Assembly (NCBI GenBank): GCA_051294375.1
Contig: CM119271.1
Coordinates: 16,889,799 to 16,953,798, forward strand
From: Paraspadella gotoi
Lineage: Eukaryota > Chaetognatha
Direction: 5' to 3'
Length of the DNA stretch: 64,000 nt
Notes under the pieces: model-generated
Database searches by the model: none
Told to the model about the DNA's origin: nothing
The model's input: the letters and a program-made list of their open reading frames with translations, nothing else
Translations under genes and position numbers: made by a program
In this document: piece after piece, positions 35,186 to 47,365 of the stretch
How positions within the stretch are numbered: the first letter of the stretch is position 1
Layout of the letters: every line of letters begins with the position of its first letter

Positions 35186-35394
35186 TATTCTTACTTAAGT
35201 AACGGAAAATGAATTTGTTAGTTGTTACATTATTCTTTCTCATTTGAAAAAAAAGGAGTTCCCACGGGGCCGTGAGGAGGGGCGGGCACCATCCACCATC
35301 CACAATGCCGAGGGGTCCTCGCTCTTAGGGGAGGCTTGGGAAAAGCTCATGGGGCAATACAAATTATATAATTTCATATATATATAAATTTCAT

Positions 35395-35710
35395 AAAATT
35401 CAGCTCCTTGTATTTTGATGCTAGTGCGGAGTACAATCTAGTATTCCCCGATCTAATACTTAAGGGAGTGGTCTTTTCATACAATTGAAACATTCTTTGA
35501 AATATTATACCACTTCATTGATAGGGAAGCCAGGTTCACTGGGAGTGAATAAATAAGACTGTGAGAGAGTCTTGATTGAAAGCTTGCAGGGACCTGCTGT
35601 AAGTGTGATGGAGGCCTTAAACCACCAAAGCCTGTCCAAAGTCAGGGACAAGATAGCTTATTTATTAAATGAATGGATTATTTTTATATTGGTTGTACCA
35701 TTTTCATAAA
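35395..35710 (+). repeat. Dispersed repeat family R1, fullest copy
   Basis: Runs from TTTTGATGCTAGTGCGGAGT to GGTTGTACCATTTTCATAAA and includes all blocks seen in the partial copies. It has no coding capacity and no tRNA-like promoter. It could be a MITE or SINE tail family. Confidence 0.78.
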
Positions 35711-35924
35711 AAAGGAAATAATAGCTTTTAATTTGGTAAAATATTTTCATATAAACATAATATTAAAATAATATCTGATTTTTAAAAGGATCCAAACCTA
35801 ATTCTAAGTGGTTGTAATGAGTTAGACTAAGAGGAGGCCCCGGGCTTTGAGGGGCCTCGAGGCTGCCCGGGCCTGCCAAAAGAAATTATTGGAGGGCCAT
35901 TTCTCTACAAGCCACTGCATAACC

Positions 35925-35928
<4 letters not shown>

Positions 35929-35991
<63 letters not shown>

Positions 35992-36025
35992 CGACCAGAT
36001 TAAAACTGAAAAAATGAAACAGATC

Positions 36026-36056
<31 letters not shown>

Positions 36057-36199
36057 GACGGCGCTCAGTTGGCGAGATCCCAATGACAAGATGTCAACGT
36101 CACCTCGACAATCTGGTGGTGGAGGAGGAGGAGGAGGAGGAGGAGGAGGAAGATAAGGAGGAGGACGAAGGAGACGACCACGGTACTGATGATAAAGAG

Positions 36200-36235
<36 letters not shown>

Positions 36236-36240
36236 TAAAC
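35929..36240. repeat. ATG, ACG, GAG and GAC trinucleotide arrays
   Basis: (ATG)n 35929-35990, (ACG)n 36026-36056, (GAG)n 36119-36150 and (GAC)n 36196-36236. The short open frames there are repeat translations. Confidence 0.92.
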
Positions 36241-36297
36241 CAGAACGACACCTTCACGTTTGGCATCGAGACAGATTTTTTTTTGAAAAAAGGAAAC

Positions 36298-36321
36298 GAG
36301 AGAGAGAGAGAGAGAGAGAGA

Positions 36322-36353
<32 letters not shown>

Positions 36354-36490
36354 CGAATGTCTGGCGAGCGTATGCGATTTTATGAGATTTCTTGAAGAGA
36401 AAATTGAAATCAAGAAAAAAAAAGTTATTTTTATTGCGGCGAAAAAAGAGGGAAGTGAGACAAAAAGGAGAAAAAAAAAGAGAGAGAGAG

Positions 36491-36546
<56 letters not shown>

Positions 36547-36620
36547 GCTAAACAGTAAGTCGCTCTCCGTCTCTTTCTCTCCTTCTCTCACTCTCTCTAC
36601 CTTTCTTTCAGATTTGCTGT
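36298..36620. repeat. GA arrays turning into CT
   Basis: (GA)n at 36298-36352 and 36479-36543, then a CT-rich stretch to 36610. No coding exon. Confidence 0.85.
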
Positions 36621-38065
36621 AGGAGACGGGACAGAAGTCCACCTATAAGTATCAAGACAACCTCTTCCACAACCCCCAAACCTTTTTCACAACCTGTTTC
36701 CCTTTTCCACAACCCCAATACTTTTTCCACAACCTCCCATAAATCTTCTAAAACTCTTTAAACTTTTTTACAATCCATATCACTTTTCCAAAACCCCCAT
36801 CTCTTTTCCACAACCCCCATCCCTCTACCACAACCCTCTCTTTCTTTTCCACAACCCCTTTACCCTCTTCCACAACCCCTCCCATCTCTTTTCCACTCCC
36901 CCCTCTTCCAAAATCCAATCACGTCGATATTGCATCTTCACGCGGGGGAATTCTCTTTCGTGAGAAGCGCGCGTGGTTGAGGTCTGTGATGAGAGGCGGG
37001 TGATGATACGGCCAAGGTTTTTTGGAGATCGGGTAAGTGAGAGGCGGGGAGGTGAGTGTGATAGGTGAGTCGATCGCTGCGTGCAAGAATTTCTTGCGTG
37101 GGACGATTCACCGAGCGTGACATTCACTGCGTCTTCTTTTTCACGGACAAGTGAATATCTCTTCCTCTTCCTGTTTTTGAATTTGTGTTTTTTTATCGCT
37201 GCGAGCGCGAATTCCGTTAGTGACAACAGCAGCGGCGGCGGCTGCGGCGGCGGCTGCGACGGCGAGGGGTTTTAATGTCTTTAAATCCGATTTGCATTGA
37301 ATCGTTTTTGGTTTTTTTTGGTTTTTTTGGCTTCGGGAAGAATTTTGTGAAAGAAAAACTAACCATACCTATTTTCTTTTATATATAAAAGAATTTAAAT
37401 AAATCGATATTAAAAATGTTGGAGAAGAATTCTCTCGCTCCTCTCTTCTCTTCCTCTGCTGCTCCTCTCTTCTCTCTCCTCTCTCTCCTCTCACTCTCTC
37501 GTCTCGTCGCCTCTGCCCCCACTCGCTCCTCTCTCTCTCCTTTTGTAATCAAAATTTTAAAAAATTAACTAGTTCTCATTTGCATAATGTAGTAACTATT
37601 AAAGAGTATTTTATTCTTTGATTAGAATAGTATTTTTTAAACAGTAGTTAATGTCAATAATTTTTGCGATTAATTTAAAAAAATATTCTACAACTAAGAA
37701 AAGCTTTTATGTAATGTAAAGAGCATCATGGCAGATCGTGGCTCTCCCGAAATATAGCCCTGATCGAGCATATTTCATAGGTTTTTCCTTATTTAACTCT
37801 TATTTAACGAGAGTGAATTTAGTATTTTTGAAATCGAGTGTAAAGTAGTATAGTAGTAATTTCTATGAATAGAAAAAATAATGAATGAGTAATTCTGATT
37901 GCAACTAAATTAGTTAATTTCCGGTTTTGTACAAAAAAATCCAATGAGTGTTACGTTCACAAAGATCACAAAAGAAATAAAAAAGTTTTATGTGAAAAAT
38001 GTGATTTTCGGACTCAGGTACCCGACGTCGTTTAATTGCCAATTCTTTCTTTGTGAAAAAGAGTT

Positions 38066-38101
<36 letters not shown>
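36621..38101. other. No confident gene; TTTTCCACAACCCC repeat and a GC-rich island
   Basis: 36660-36910 is an imperfect TTTTCCACAACCCC (about 18-28 bp) repeat. 36930-37275 is GC-richer with GGCGGCTGC repeats. A short open frame there (37081-37275) has a hydrophobic core but no supporting splice sites. 38070-38101 is (CT)n into the 970-N gap. Confidence 0.45.
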
Positions 38102-39071
38102 NNNNNNNNNNNNNNNNNNNNNNNNNNNNNNNNNNNNNNNNNNNNNNNNNNNNNNNNNNNNNNNNNNNNNNNNNNNNNNNNNNNNNNNNNNNNNNNNNNN
38201 NNNNNNNNNNNNNNNNNNNNNNNNNNNNNNNNNNNNNNNNNNNNNNNNNNNNNNNNNNNNNNNNNNNNNNNNNNNNNNNNNNNNNNNNNNNNNNNNNNNN
38301 NNNNNNNNNNNNNNNNNNNNNNNNNNNNNNNNNNNNNNNNNNNNNNNNNNNNNNNNNNNNNNNNNNNNNNNNNNNNNNNNNNNNNNNNNNNNNNNNNNNN
38401 NNNNNNNNNNNNNNNNNNNNNNNNNNNNNNNNNNNNNNNNNNNNNNNNNNNNNNNNNNNNNNNNNNNNNNNNNNNNNNNNNNNNNNNNNNNNNNNNNNNN
38501 NNNNNNNNNNNNNNNNNNNNNNNNNNNNNNNNNNNNNNNNNNNNNNNNNNNNNNNNNNNNNNNNNNNNNNNNNNNNNNNNNNNNNNNNNNNNNNNNNNNN
38601 NNNNNNNNNNNNNNNNNNNNNNNNNNNNNNNNNNNNNNNNNNNNNNNNNNNNNNNNNNNNNNNNNNNNNNNNNNNNNNNNNNNNNNNNNNNNNNNNNNNN
38701 NNNNNNNNNNNNNNNNNNNNNNNNNNNNNNNNNNNNNNNNNNNNNNNNNNNNNNNNNNNNNNNNNNNNNNNNNNNNNNNNNNNNNNNNNNNNNNNNNNNN
38801 NNNNNNNNNNNNNNNNNNNNNNNNNNNNNNNNNNNNNNNNNNNNNNNNNNNNNNNNNNNNNNNNNNNNNNNNNNNNNNNNNNNNNNNNNNNNNNNNNNNN
38901 NNNNNNNNNNNNNNNNNNNNNNNNNNNNNNNNNNNNNNNNNNNNNNNNNNNNNNNNNNNNNNNNNNNNNNNNNNNNNNNNNNNNNNNNNNNNNNNNNNNN
39001 NNNNNNNNNNNNNNNNNNNNNNNNNNNNNNNNNNNNNNNNNNNNNNNNNNNNNNNNNNNNNNNNNNNNNNN

Positions 39072-40168
39072 CTCCTCCCCGAGCGAAGAAGCGACGACTC
39101 TGCCAATGGCCGCCAATCTGCTGATGTCGCGTTTCCTTTCCTTTTTCCTTTTTTTCTTTCTTTCTCTCCTTTCTTCTCCCCCTCCCCCAGTTTCAACCTC
39201 TCTCTTCCTTCTTTCCCATGGGTCTTCAATTTTTCCCTTCCTTCGGTATCCGTGGTTTCGTCGTCATGGTTACGGGATTCCTTTCCGTGGATTGGTGAAG
39301 GATTGCAAGATTCAAATCTCAAACTTCCCGTCGAGATTTTTTTTTCTCCCCGGCCGTAGCGAGTAGCAATTTGTCGCCTTGTTTTCAGTTGCGACGCGAG
39401 TACTCGCGGAACAACTGTATAAGTCACTTTTCGGTCAGTCTGTCGTTTTCTGTCCGTCGATCGATTTGTCTGTCCGTCGCTCTGTCCCACTTACGTTAAA
39501 AATGCCAATAATTTGCCTATAGTTGGTTGCTCTTTTGTTTAGACAGAAAAAAATTCAAATCTAAAGGACTGCAAGCGCCGACTTCAGGAATTTTTAAAAC
39601 TATAAGGAATAAAATACGGAATTTTGATGCAGTTCATGTCATATATAAACACAATACATACACACAAAAATTATTCAGGCAAAGAAAGTGAAAGTAAAGT
39701 AAAGTAAAGTAAAGTAAAGTAAAGTAAAGTAAAGTCACTGTGGCGCAACACATTGGAATTACCCTTCTTGGTTTGTTTATATTTTATTTATTTTGTGCGC
39801 GCATCGTTGTTGGGTCTACGTTGGGTCTACCGTTTTGAGGCGTTACTGTCATGCTGTCATTGGGCTCATTGGGCTCATTGGGCTCATTGGGCTAAGGCTT
39901 CGACGATCAAGAGTGGAGATCATCCTCATTATTATTATTAGTAAGAAAGAAAATAAAATCGCCTGACGAATTCTTTCGAAATTCCGTTGCTAAGAAATTA
40001 TTATTTCTTTTAGTTTCGTTTACAAATGAAACAAAAGTTTCTTTCTCTCTAAAAATGAATTCCACTTTGTACAACGAGCCAATTCGATTCCATTCGCTTT
40101 TCTGATTTCAATAAATTCATTCATCTCATTTTGTTCGCCATTTTTATCTCGACCACATTCACTGAACA
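39072..40168. repeat. Tandem duplicate, copy 1 (with 40895-42095)
   Basis: Order of shared blocks: GAGCGAAGA-AGCGACGACTCTGC, TTCCCATGGGTCTTCAA, TTTTTTTTCTCCC-GGCCGT, TTGCGACGCG, GGGCTCATTGGGCTCATTGG, GAATTCCACTT-GTACAACGAG. Copy 2 differs mainly by single-base indels. (TAAAG)n lies at 39695-39735. Confidence 0.9.
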
Positions 40169-40193
40169 NNNNNNNNNNNNNNNNNNNNNNNNN

Positions 40194-40293
40194 AAGCAAT
40201 TCTTTTTCTGTGGAACAAAGAGTTCAATCTCTACTCAGTCTGCTCTCTCTCGTCTTCTCTCCTCTCTCCCATCTATACTCCTCTTCTCTCTCA

Positions 40294-40329
<36 letters not shown>

Positions 40330-40894
40330 TTCTGACCTCCTTATTTTCTTTTCATTACCAATCATTTCCAGACTCGTCCTCTCTCTAATACTTACATCCT
40401 TTTCAATAGAGGCCATTCTAACTTTACTCTCTCCTCTTCTCTTTCTTTCTCTCTCCTTCTCTCTCTCTCTCTACTTCTCTCTCCTCTTCTCTCTCTCTCT
40501 CTCTCCTCTCTCTCTTTCTCTTACCCTCCCGCTCGACGGATACATCGAATTATCACTCACGCGATGATGTTCCCTATCTCATCGGGAGAGATGAGAGAGA
40601 GAGAGAGAGTGGATGAGAGAGATGACGAGAGAGAGCAGAAGAGGAGTGAGTAGATGAGAGAGAGAGAAACCCTTCCCTCCTTCCTTCTTTACCTTAACAA
40701 CAACACAACAACAAAACATCCTGGATTCTTCCATCTATTCTTTCTAACCAAAGGTGCGTTATCTCTCTCCCTCCCTTCTCTTCCTCTCTCTCCCCCTCCC
40801 TCTCTCTCCCTCCTTCTTCTCTCTCTTCTCCCTCTGCTCCCTCCTCTCCTCCTCTACTCCTTCCTCCCCCGCTTCTCCCTTTCCTCTTCCCTCC
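40194..40894. repeat. CT-rich low-complexity sequence
   Basis: Interrupted CT arrays with a GA stretch at 40585-40665. No gene. Confidence 0.75.
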
Positions 40895-42095
40895 TCCTCC
40901 CGAGCGAAGACCAGGAAGCGACCGACTCTGCAATGCCGCCCATCTGCTGATGTCCGTTTCCTTTCCTTTTTCCTTTTTCTTTCTTTCTCCCTTTTCTTTC
41001 CCCCCCCCCGTTTTTTCAACTCTCCTCTTCCTCTTTTCCCATGGGTCTTCAAAATTTTTCCTTTCCTTCAGATATCCGCTGGTTTCGTCTCGTCAGGTTA
41101 CGGAATTCCCTTCGTTGGCTGAAATTGGTGAAATTGCAAGATTTCAAATCTCAAACTTTCCCGTCGAGAATTTTTTTTCTCCCGGCCGTCAGCGAGTAGC
41201 AACATTATTCGCCTTGTTTTACAGTTGCGACGCGGAGACTCGCGGAACATACTGTTATAAGTCACTTTTCGTCAGTCATGTCGTTTTCTTCCGTCGACGA
41301 TTCTGTCTTGTCCGTCGCTCATGTCCCATTACGTTTAAAATTGCAAAATATTTGCCTATGGGGTTGCTCTTTTTGTTTTAGCAGAAAATATCAAATCTTA
41401 AAGACCTTGCCCAAGGCCGACTTCAGGATTTTTAAATAGGAAATATAAAAATAAATACGGAATTTGATTGCAGTTCATGTCATAACTATAACACAATACA
41501 TACCCAAAATATTTCCAGGCAAAAGAAGTGAAAGCAAGTTGTATAAGTTAACAGTAAAGTAAAAGTTAAGAAAAGTAAGTAAGTAGTGTGGGGCGCAAAC
41601 ACATTGAATTACCCCCCTTCTTGGATCTGTTTATATCTTATTTATTTTGTGCCGCGCATTTTGTGGTCCTTACGTCTCTACCGTTTGGGAGCTGTGTCGT
41701 TTGACTGTTTTGACTGCTGTTCCTATTGTGTGTCTGAGGTGTTAATTGGGCTCATTGGGCTCTTGGGCTAAGCGCTTCGACGATCAGAGTTGCGAGATTC
41801 ATTCCTCTTATTCATTATTACGTAACGAAAGAAAATTAAATCAGCCCTGACGAATTCTTTCGGAAATTCCTTACCGTTGCTAAGCAAATCTATATTTCTT
41901 TTAGTTCTCGTTTACCAAGATGAAACCAAAGTTTCTTTCTCTTCTAAAAAAACATGAATTCCACTTGGTACAACGAGCCCAAATTCCGGATTCCAATTCG
42001 CTTTTCTTTTCAATAAATTCAATTCATCTCATTTGAGTTCGCCAATATTTATATTCATCGACCACATTCCACTGGAACAAGGATTGAAATCAAAC
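40895..42095. repeat. Tandem duplicate, copy 2 (with 39072-40168)
   Basis: Second copy; see the first. A 25-N gap and CT repeat separate the two. Confidence 0.9.
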
Positions 42096-43400
42096 AACAT
42101 AAAAAATTTTAAGATGAACAAAAAATAAAGATATATTTTGCGTTATGTGAAGAAGTGAAACAATAAAATTGAAATGGGAGAGAGACGAGAGAAGGAGAAG
42201 AGAGAGTGAGAGAGAGAGGAGGAGAGCGAGAAGAGAGAGAGCGAGAGAAGGGCGCGGAAACCTCAGACGTCAGAACCTTCGGCACCCCCAATGGAGAGGA
42301 AGCGGAAAAAGTCCGGTTCATTTTTTTCCGTGAGGCCGACGGCGGCGAGGTTGAATGGGAGAGAGAAGCGGAAGGGCAGAAGCCAAATGTGCGGAAGCGG
42401 AGAAGCTGAGGGGAGAAGCGGTTGAGAGAAGGGGGAAGGGAAAAATCGGAGGGGAAAAGCGGAATTAGGGAAAGGGAGTAGCGGAGGAGGGAGAAGCGGT
42501 TAAGGTGGAAGGGGAGAAGCGAAATCGTGAAAGAGAGGGGAAAAGCGGATTTTAGAAAAAGGGAAGCGATATGTAGAAGGTTGCAGAAGTGACCAAAAAC
42601 TTTAACCAACCACGATGACATACTCAGATAATATACTCCAATCGCATGGCATGGTGAGCTCGAGAAAAAAGCAGATATTGCAAAGACGAAGGCAATAGTT
42701 TCAAAATCCGTTGAAAAACGCCGAACTGTTCTGGCAGCGAAAGGCCAAAGACGACTGCATCAGTGTCCTTGGCAGAAGCAGAAACACTAGCAGCGTCATT
42801 GTCCTTGGAGTCGGCTGCGGCGGGCGGCGGGCGGCGGGCGGCGGGCGGCGGGCGGCGGGCGGCGGGCGGCGGCGGCGGCGGCGGCGTTTCTTAATCTTTG
42901 CTTCCTTCGCGTCATTTCCTACTTTCGGTTGAGAGACTCCGAGCGACGCTCAGCTGAGACGGACCGGAATTGGTGGTCGGGTCTTGGAGGAAAAGGATCT
43001 GGAGAGCGTGGGACCGTGGGTGGATAAAGGGGATGTGGTTGATGTGTGGATTAGCCGCTAAGTGGGCAGAATCCGTATCTACTGTGCCCCCTCTAGAAGC
43101 CATTGAACGAGTCCTCGGTATGGAACCAAGGCGGTTCACGGCCGTCATGACGCTTCCCGCAAGGTAGGTATCATTGGAGATCGATCTCGGTATCATTGGG
43201 GATCGATCCCGGTACCTAATGGTCATGAGCTGCTGGTATTACTCAATGGGCCACCGGGTCGCGACTGAAGGTGTGATGCGGAGTTAACATCTTAGTTCTG
43301 TGACATTCCAGTTGCTAATCCCAGTAGTCACGCTGTGGCGCTCCTTCGTGACCTTGCCACAGTCATATTCTTAGAGGCGGAGTGAAGTTATCGTGATACC
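42096..43400. other. No confident gene; GAAGCGG-rich stretch, GC-rich repeat and SINE copy
   Basis: 42230-42560 has many AGAAGCGG motifs. 42820-42890 is a (GCGGGCG)n repeat. Minus-strand 42700-42830 has a short signal-peptide-like frame (MTLLVFLLLPRTL) that stops within 32 codons, so it is not called. Confidence 0.45.
43165..43265 (-). mobile_element. tRNA-like SINE copy
   Basis: On the minus strand ACCCGGTGGCCCATTGAGTA (A-box region) is followed by GGTACCGGGATCGATCCCCA (B-box region). GATCGATCTCGGTATCATTG is repeated next to it. Same family as 21950-22080. Confidence 0.6.
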
Positions 43401-43431
43401 TGATTACAGATGGAATTGTGAAAAGGGAGAA

Positions 43432-43790
43432 AAAGGTGGGGAATAATGGAATGTGATAGTGGAAGGTGTGTAAAATGAAGTGAGGAAAAGGAAGGTGTGG
43501 AAAATGAGATGTGGGAGAGGAAGGTGTGGAAAATAAGATGTGGGAGAGGAAAGTGTGGAAAATGAGATGTGAGAGAGTAAGGTGTGAAAAATGAGAGGTA
43601 GAAAAAGAAGGTGTGGAAAATGGGATGTGTGAAAGGAAGGTGTGAAAAATGAGATGTAGAAAAGGAAGGTGGGGAAAATGAGATTTGGAAGAGAATTTTG
43701 TGGAAAATATTATGTGGGAGAGGAAGGTGTGGAAAATGAGATGTGGAAAAGGAAAGTGTGGAAAATAAGATGTGGGAGTAGGGAAGTGGA
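43432..43790. repeat. 29-bp tandem repeat, about 12 copies
   Basis: GGAAGGTGTGGAAAATGAGA with GTGGGAGA; starts at 43461, 43490, 43519 and 43548 give a 29-bp period. The unit is purine-rich. Confidence 0.93.
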
Positions 43791-43989
43791 AAAGATGTTA
43801 TGCCCGAGAACCGAGGGGGGGGGGTAAAATTGTTTAAGAGAAAGAGATAGACAAAAGTCGAGAGGGAATTGGATCGACCGACCAACTTTATGATGAAAAA
43901 AGAAAGAATCGAATTCGGAAGAGAAAAAATTGAGAAGAAAAAATTAGAGAAAAAATATTAAGAGAGAAAATAAAAAGATTGTATGAAGT

Positions 43990-44140
43990 GAAAAGAAATA
44001 TAGACAGATAGAAAGAGAAAAAGATAGAAAGAGAAAAAGATTGAAAGATAAAAAGATAGAAAGAGAGAAAGATAGAAAGAGAAAAAGGTAGAAAGTGAAA
44101 AAGATAGAATGAGAAAAATATAGAAAGAAAAAAAGAAAAG
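43990..44140. repeat. GATAGAAAGAGAAAAA tandem repeat
   Basis: Imperfect 14-16-bp purine-rich units. 43791-43990 holds nothing recognisable. Confidence 0.85.
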
Positions 44141-44257
44141 AATGGTTTGATGAATAAATGTATTTTAAAATTGTCTTATTTTCAAAGTTGTCCAGTATGA
44201 AACTTGGTTTGTTTTTTCTTAGCCTAAACAGAATAATAAATTGCGTGGTATAGAGAT

Positions 44258-44359
<102 letters not shown>

Positions 44360-44774
44360 AAAAATTAAAATAAAAAGCTTCGCCGCAGAGATAAACGTTT
44401 TTCATTTTCGTAAACGAGAAACCAAAGCAAAAAGAAGCAAAATAGACGCCAAAAAAATTTTAAAGTAAATAAAATTATGTTTGAAATTATCTCAAAAAGT
44501 AAACAAAATGTGTTTTTCTTTCTTCCTTTTTTTTGTTTTTTTTTCAAAAGCGCCCCGTTTCAACTTAAATCAAGATATTTTTTAGGTTTTAGGATTAAGT
44601 TACAGACGGAATTAGGGAATGGGTGAAAGATTACGTAATAGGAATATGAATTATAAATAATATTAAGAATTAGGATCTAGATTATGGTAAATCTTTAGAT
44701 TGATTAACGTTAAATAAAGGAAAAGATTTAATAAATGTTTCGACTTGATTTCGAGTCTTCATCATCTTCAAGTC

Positions 44775-44900
44775 TAAAACACAATGTCTACCAATCAAAC
44801 AAACACAACGTCTACCAATCAAACAAACACAATATCTACCAATTAAACTAACACAATGTCTACCAATCAAACAAACACAAGGTCTACCAAACAAACAAAC
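44775..44900. repeat. 24-bp tandem repeat
   Basis: About five units of ACACAATGTCTACCAATCAA plus ACAA; AATGTCT/AACGTCT starts 24 bp apart. Minus-strand translation is a CLIGRHCV repeat, which has no start or splice context. 44901-45570 is AT- and T-rich without a gene. Confidence 0.88.
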
Positions 44901-45578
44901 AATTCCATAAAAGTGGAAATCAACAAATGATCTCCTATTTTCCGATCTCTCTCACTTTTCGCTGCTTGTCGAAAATATGGTTTTATCCCAAACGCGATTC
45001 TGGTGTATTACAATTCAAAACAAAGACTCGAAATCGGGTCGAAACAAGTCCGATTTTATTAAAAATCAAATTAATTGTTGTTTCGCGAAAAAACTTTCGT
45101 TTCTCTTGAATTCCAAACAAACAACAAAAAATTAGATTTAAATTCATGGATTAGAGTTCAGAAATAAAATGATTTGGTAATTATTTATCATTTATTTATT
45201 TATTTATTAATCATTTGTATTTATTATTTATTTTTTAATATTCATTTGTATTTCTTCCACTTTTGTCTTTTTTTTCGCTTCTTTGCTTCTTTGCTTCGTT
45301 GATCTTTTTCTTCTTTTTTTTTCTTTTTTTTTCTTTTTTTCCCCTTTTTTTTCTTTTTTATCTTTTTTATAATCTCTGCCCTTTTTCTCCCCCCTCAAAA
45401 AAATCTGTTTCTCCTCTTGTTTGTCCCTTCAGACATAAAACTGCGTTTGATTTCAAGAATTTGGAATCCAGAAAAAAAAACAGAAAAAACTGAGAAAAAA
45501 ACAGAATGAAATTCAAATCTTCTTTTTTTTGCGAGGGAAATCATTATGAGGAAATTCGGAGCAAAATAGAATCACTGA

Positions 45579-45581
<3 letters not shown>

Positions 45582-45637
<56 letters not shown>

Positions 45638-45640
45638 TTC
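45582..45640. repeat. (CT)n then (CA)n at the donor side of the Ig exon
   Basis: CT array 45583-45627 and a short CA run reaching to within a few bases of the donor of the 45650-45859 exon. Confidence 0.9.
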
Positions 45641-45649
45641 CACACCTAC

Positions 45650-45859
45650 CTGTCTGTGAGACCCGGCGGCCTTGAGAGTAAGCAGGGCTTCGGGTTTGGC
45701 AGCGGACAGCATTCCCGGCGGGAGGGTGAGCACAGCGAGCTTTCCGTTATTGACCTCGTGAACGGTCCCATGGTGAAGGTCAGTCAAGTCCTTCCCCATC
45801 CAGGAGACGTTGGTCCAAGGGACCGGCGGATTGGAATAGATGTGGCAAGAGATGTTTTG
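45650..45859 (-). CDS. Exon: Ig-like domain 1
   Basis: Minus-strand exon of exactly 210 bp (70 codons), acceptor CCCCCAACCAG|CAA and donor AGACAG|GTAGGT, phase 0 at both ends. Residues begin QNISCHIYSNPP and continue VPWTNVSWMGKDL; TNVSW resembles the strand C Trp of an Ig domain with an N-V-S sequon. It ends LLTLKAAGSHRQ. It aligns over its length with the domain split across 5052-5197 and 4295-4452, although it lacks the F-strand Cys as well. The exon is GC-rich and sits alone between GA microsatellites. It probably belongs to the same minus-strand gene, but the 39.8 kb distance leaves room for other exons or for a separate gene. Upstream exons, including the signal peptide, were not found. 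Confidence 0.68.
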
Positions 45860-46200
45860 CTGGTTGGGGGCAGGGAAAATTGATTCAATTTAATTATTTA
45901 ATCAGTAATTTTGTGATTTATAGACTGATTGATTGGCTAGTTGAATGGTATGTTTTGTGATTGATTTGATTGATCAATTTATTGATTCAAATAATATTTA
46001 TTTAAAAAAGACTTGATTACTTCTACTTCTACTTAAAATCAACGATTAAACGAAATTTTAAATCAATGGATAATTTTTATTTTTATATTTTTTTTTTCAA
46101 TTTTCTTTCAACGACGAAAAAAAAGTTCATCATCGAATTTCGAATTTCACTTCACTGTTTTTGTTTTGACGATGGAATTTGGCGGGAAAATGGGGGAGGG

Positions 46201-46278
<78 letters not shown>

Positions 46279-47023
46279 GTGAGGGTTCATCTTCACCATC
46301 TGTTCGATGCGTCTTTCTTCCTCTTCCATTTTTTTTACATTTTTTTTCTCTTTCTCACTTCCTTGCCTTCTGTACTAGAGTGAAGTGAAAATTTGGAATC
46401 GAAATTTAGCAGTAATATCTTGAAAACTATCATATTAGTGAATATTAATCTGTAATTAATTTTCTTTTTTTACAAATATTGTAGACCAGTCAGCTTATTT
46501 TGAATATAGTATGTAATGTCAAAATTTTAAAATGATTTTTTTTTAAATTCTGAAAACAGATTCAGATTTCTCGTTAAAAGTTATTAAAAGAAAGTATATA
46601 AATCTTTTTCAAAAATTATGTCATTAAGTAGGTTAAAATTACAAAAAACTATATTTTTAAGCTCAAAATTGAAAATCGGTATCTTATATTTATTTTTTTA
46701 CATTTTTAACCAACTTAATGAAAGAATTTTTAAAAAAGAATTATACTTTCTTTTATAAACTTTTTGAAAGGAATCTAAATCCGATCTTAAAATTTAAAAA
46801 TTTGCAATTTGAAATTTTAGCTTATCATATACTTATTACTATAGATAACTATAGCTCACTGGTGCCCACTAATGTATAAAATTAAAAAATAAATTTACCA
46901 AAGTATTTTTATTAGTTTTTAATTTTATGCTAAATTTTAATTTTCTAAAATTTTATCATTTTCACATCACTCTATTCTGTACATGAGACGAGGGAACCGA
47001 ATCTCTCGTGGTTAAAATCTATC

Positions 47024-47088
<65 letters not shown>

Positions 47089-47302
47089 TTTCCTTTTACC
47101 CGAACTCCCGAACGCTGCTTTCACGCGCAATAAACTATGTCGTCAAACCCTTAAATCAATGAGGACCGGTCTGAGGAAGAGAGAGAGAGAGAGAGAGAAT
47201 GATAGAGAGAGAGTGGGCGCTTGTCGATTCCATTCGCGGAAAAGAGGGAGAGCGAATTCTTGTTCGCGAATTTCCTGGAATCCAAAGAGGAGATAAGAAC
47301 TC

Positions 47303-47365
<63 letters not shown>

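Noticed and set aside
36935-37275. CpG-like promoter or first exon with GGCGGCTGC repeats
   Set aside because: Suggestive composition, but no TATA, initiator or splice donor could be tied to a frame.
37914-39490. Frames of 400-500 codons across 38102-39071
   Set aside because: Most of their length is N; the flanks are CT repeat and a duplicated non-coding block.
42700-42830. Signal-peptide-like minus-strand start MTLLVFLLLPRTL
   Set aside because: Stops after about 32 codons, has no donor, and lies downstream of the 45.7 kb exon on the same strand, so it cannot be that gene's start.
47196-47290. Possible minus-strand exon after GGATTCCAG with EIREQEFALPLFREW
   Set aside because: Good acceptor but no GT donor in frame before the CT repeat.
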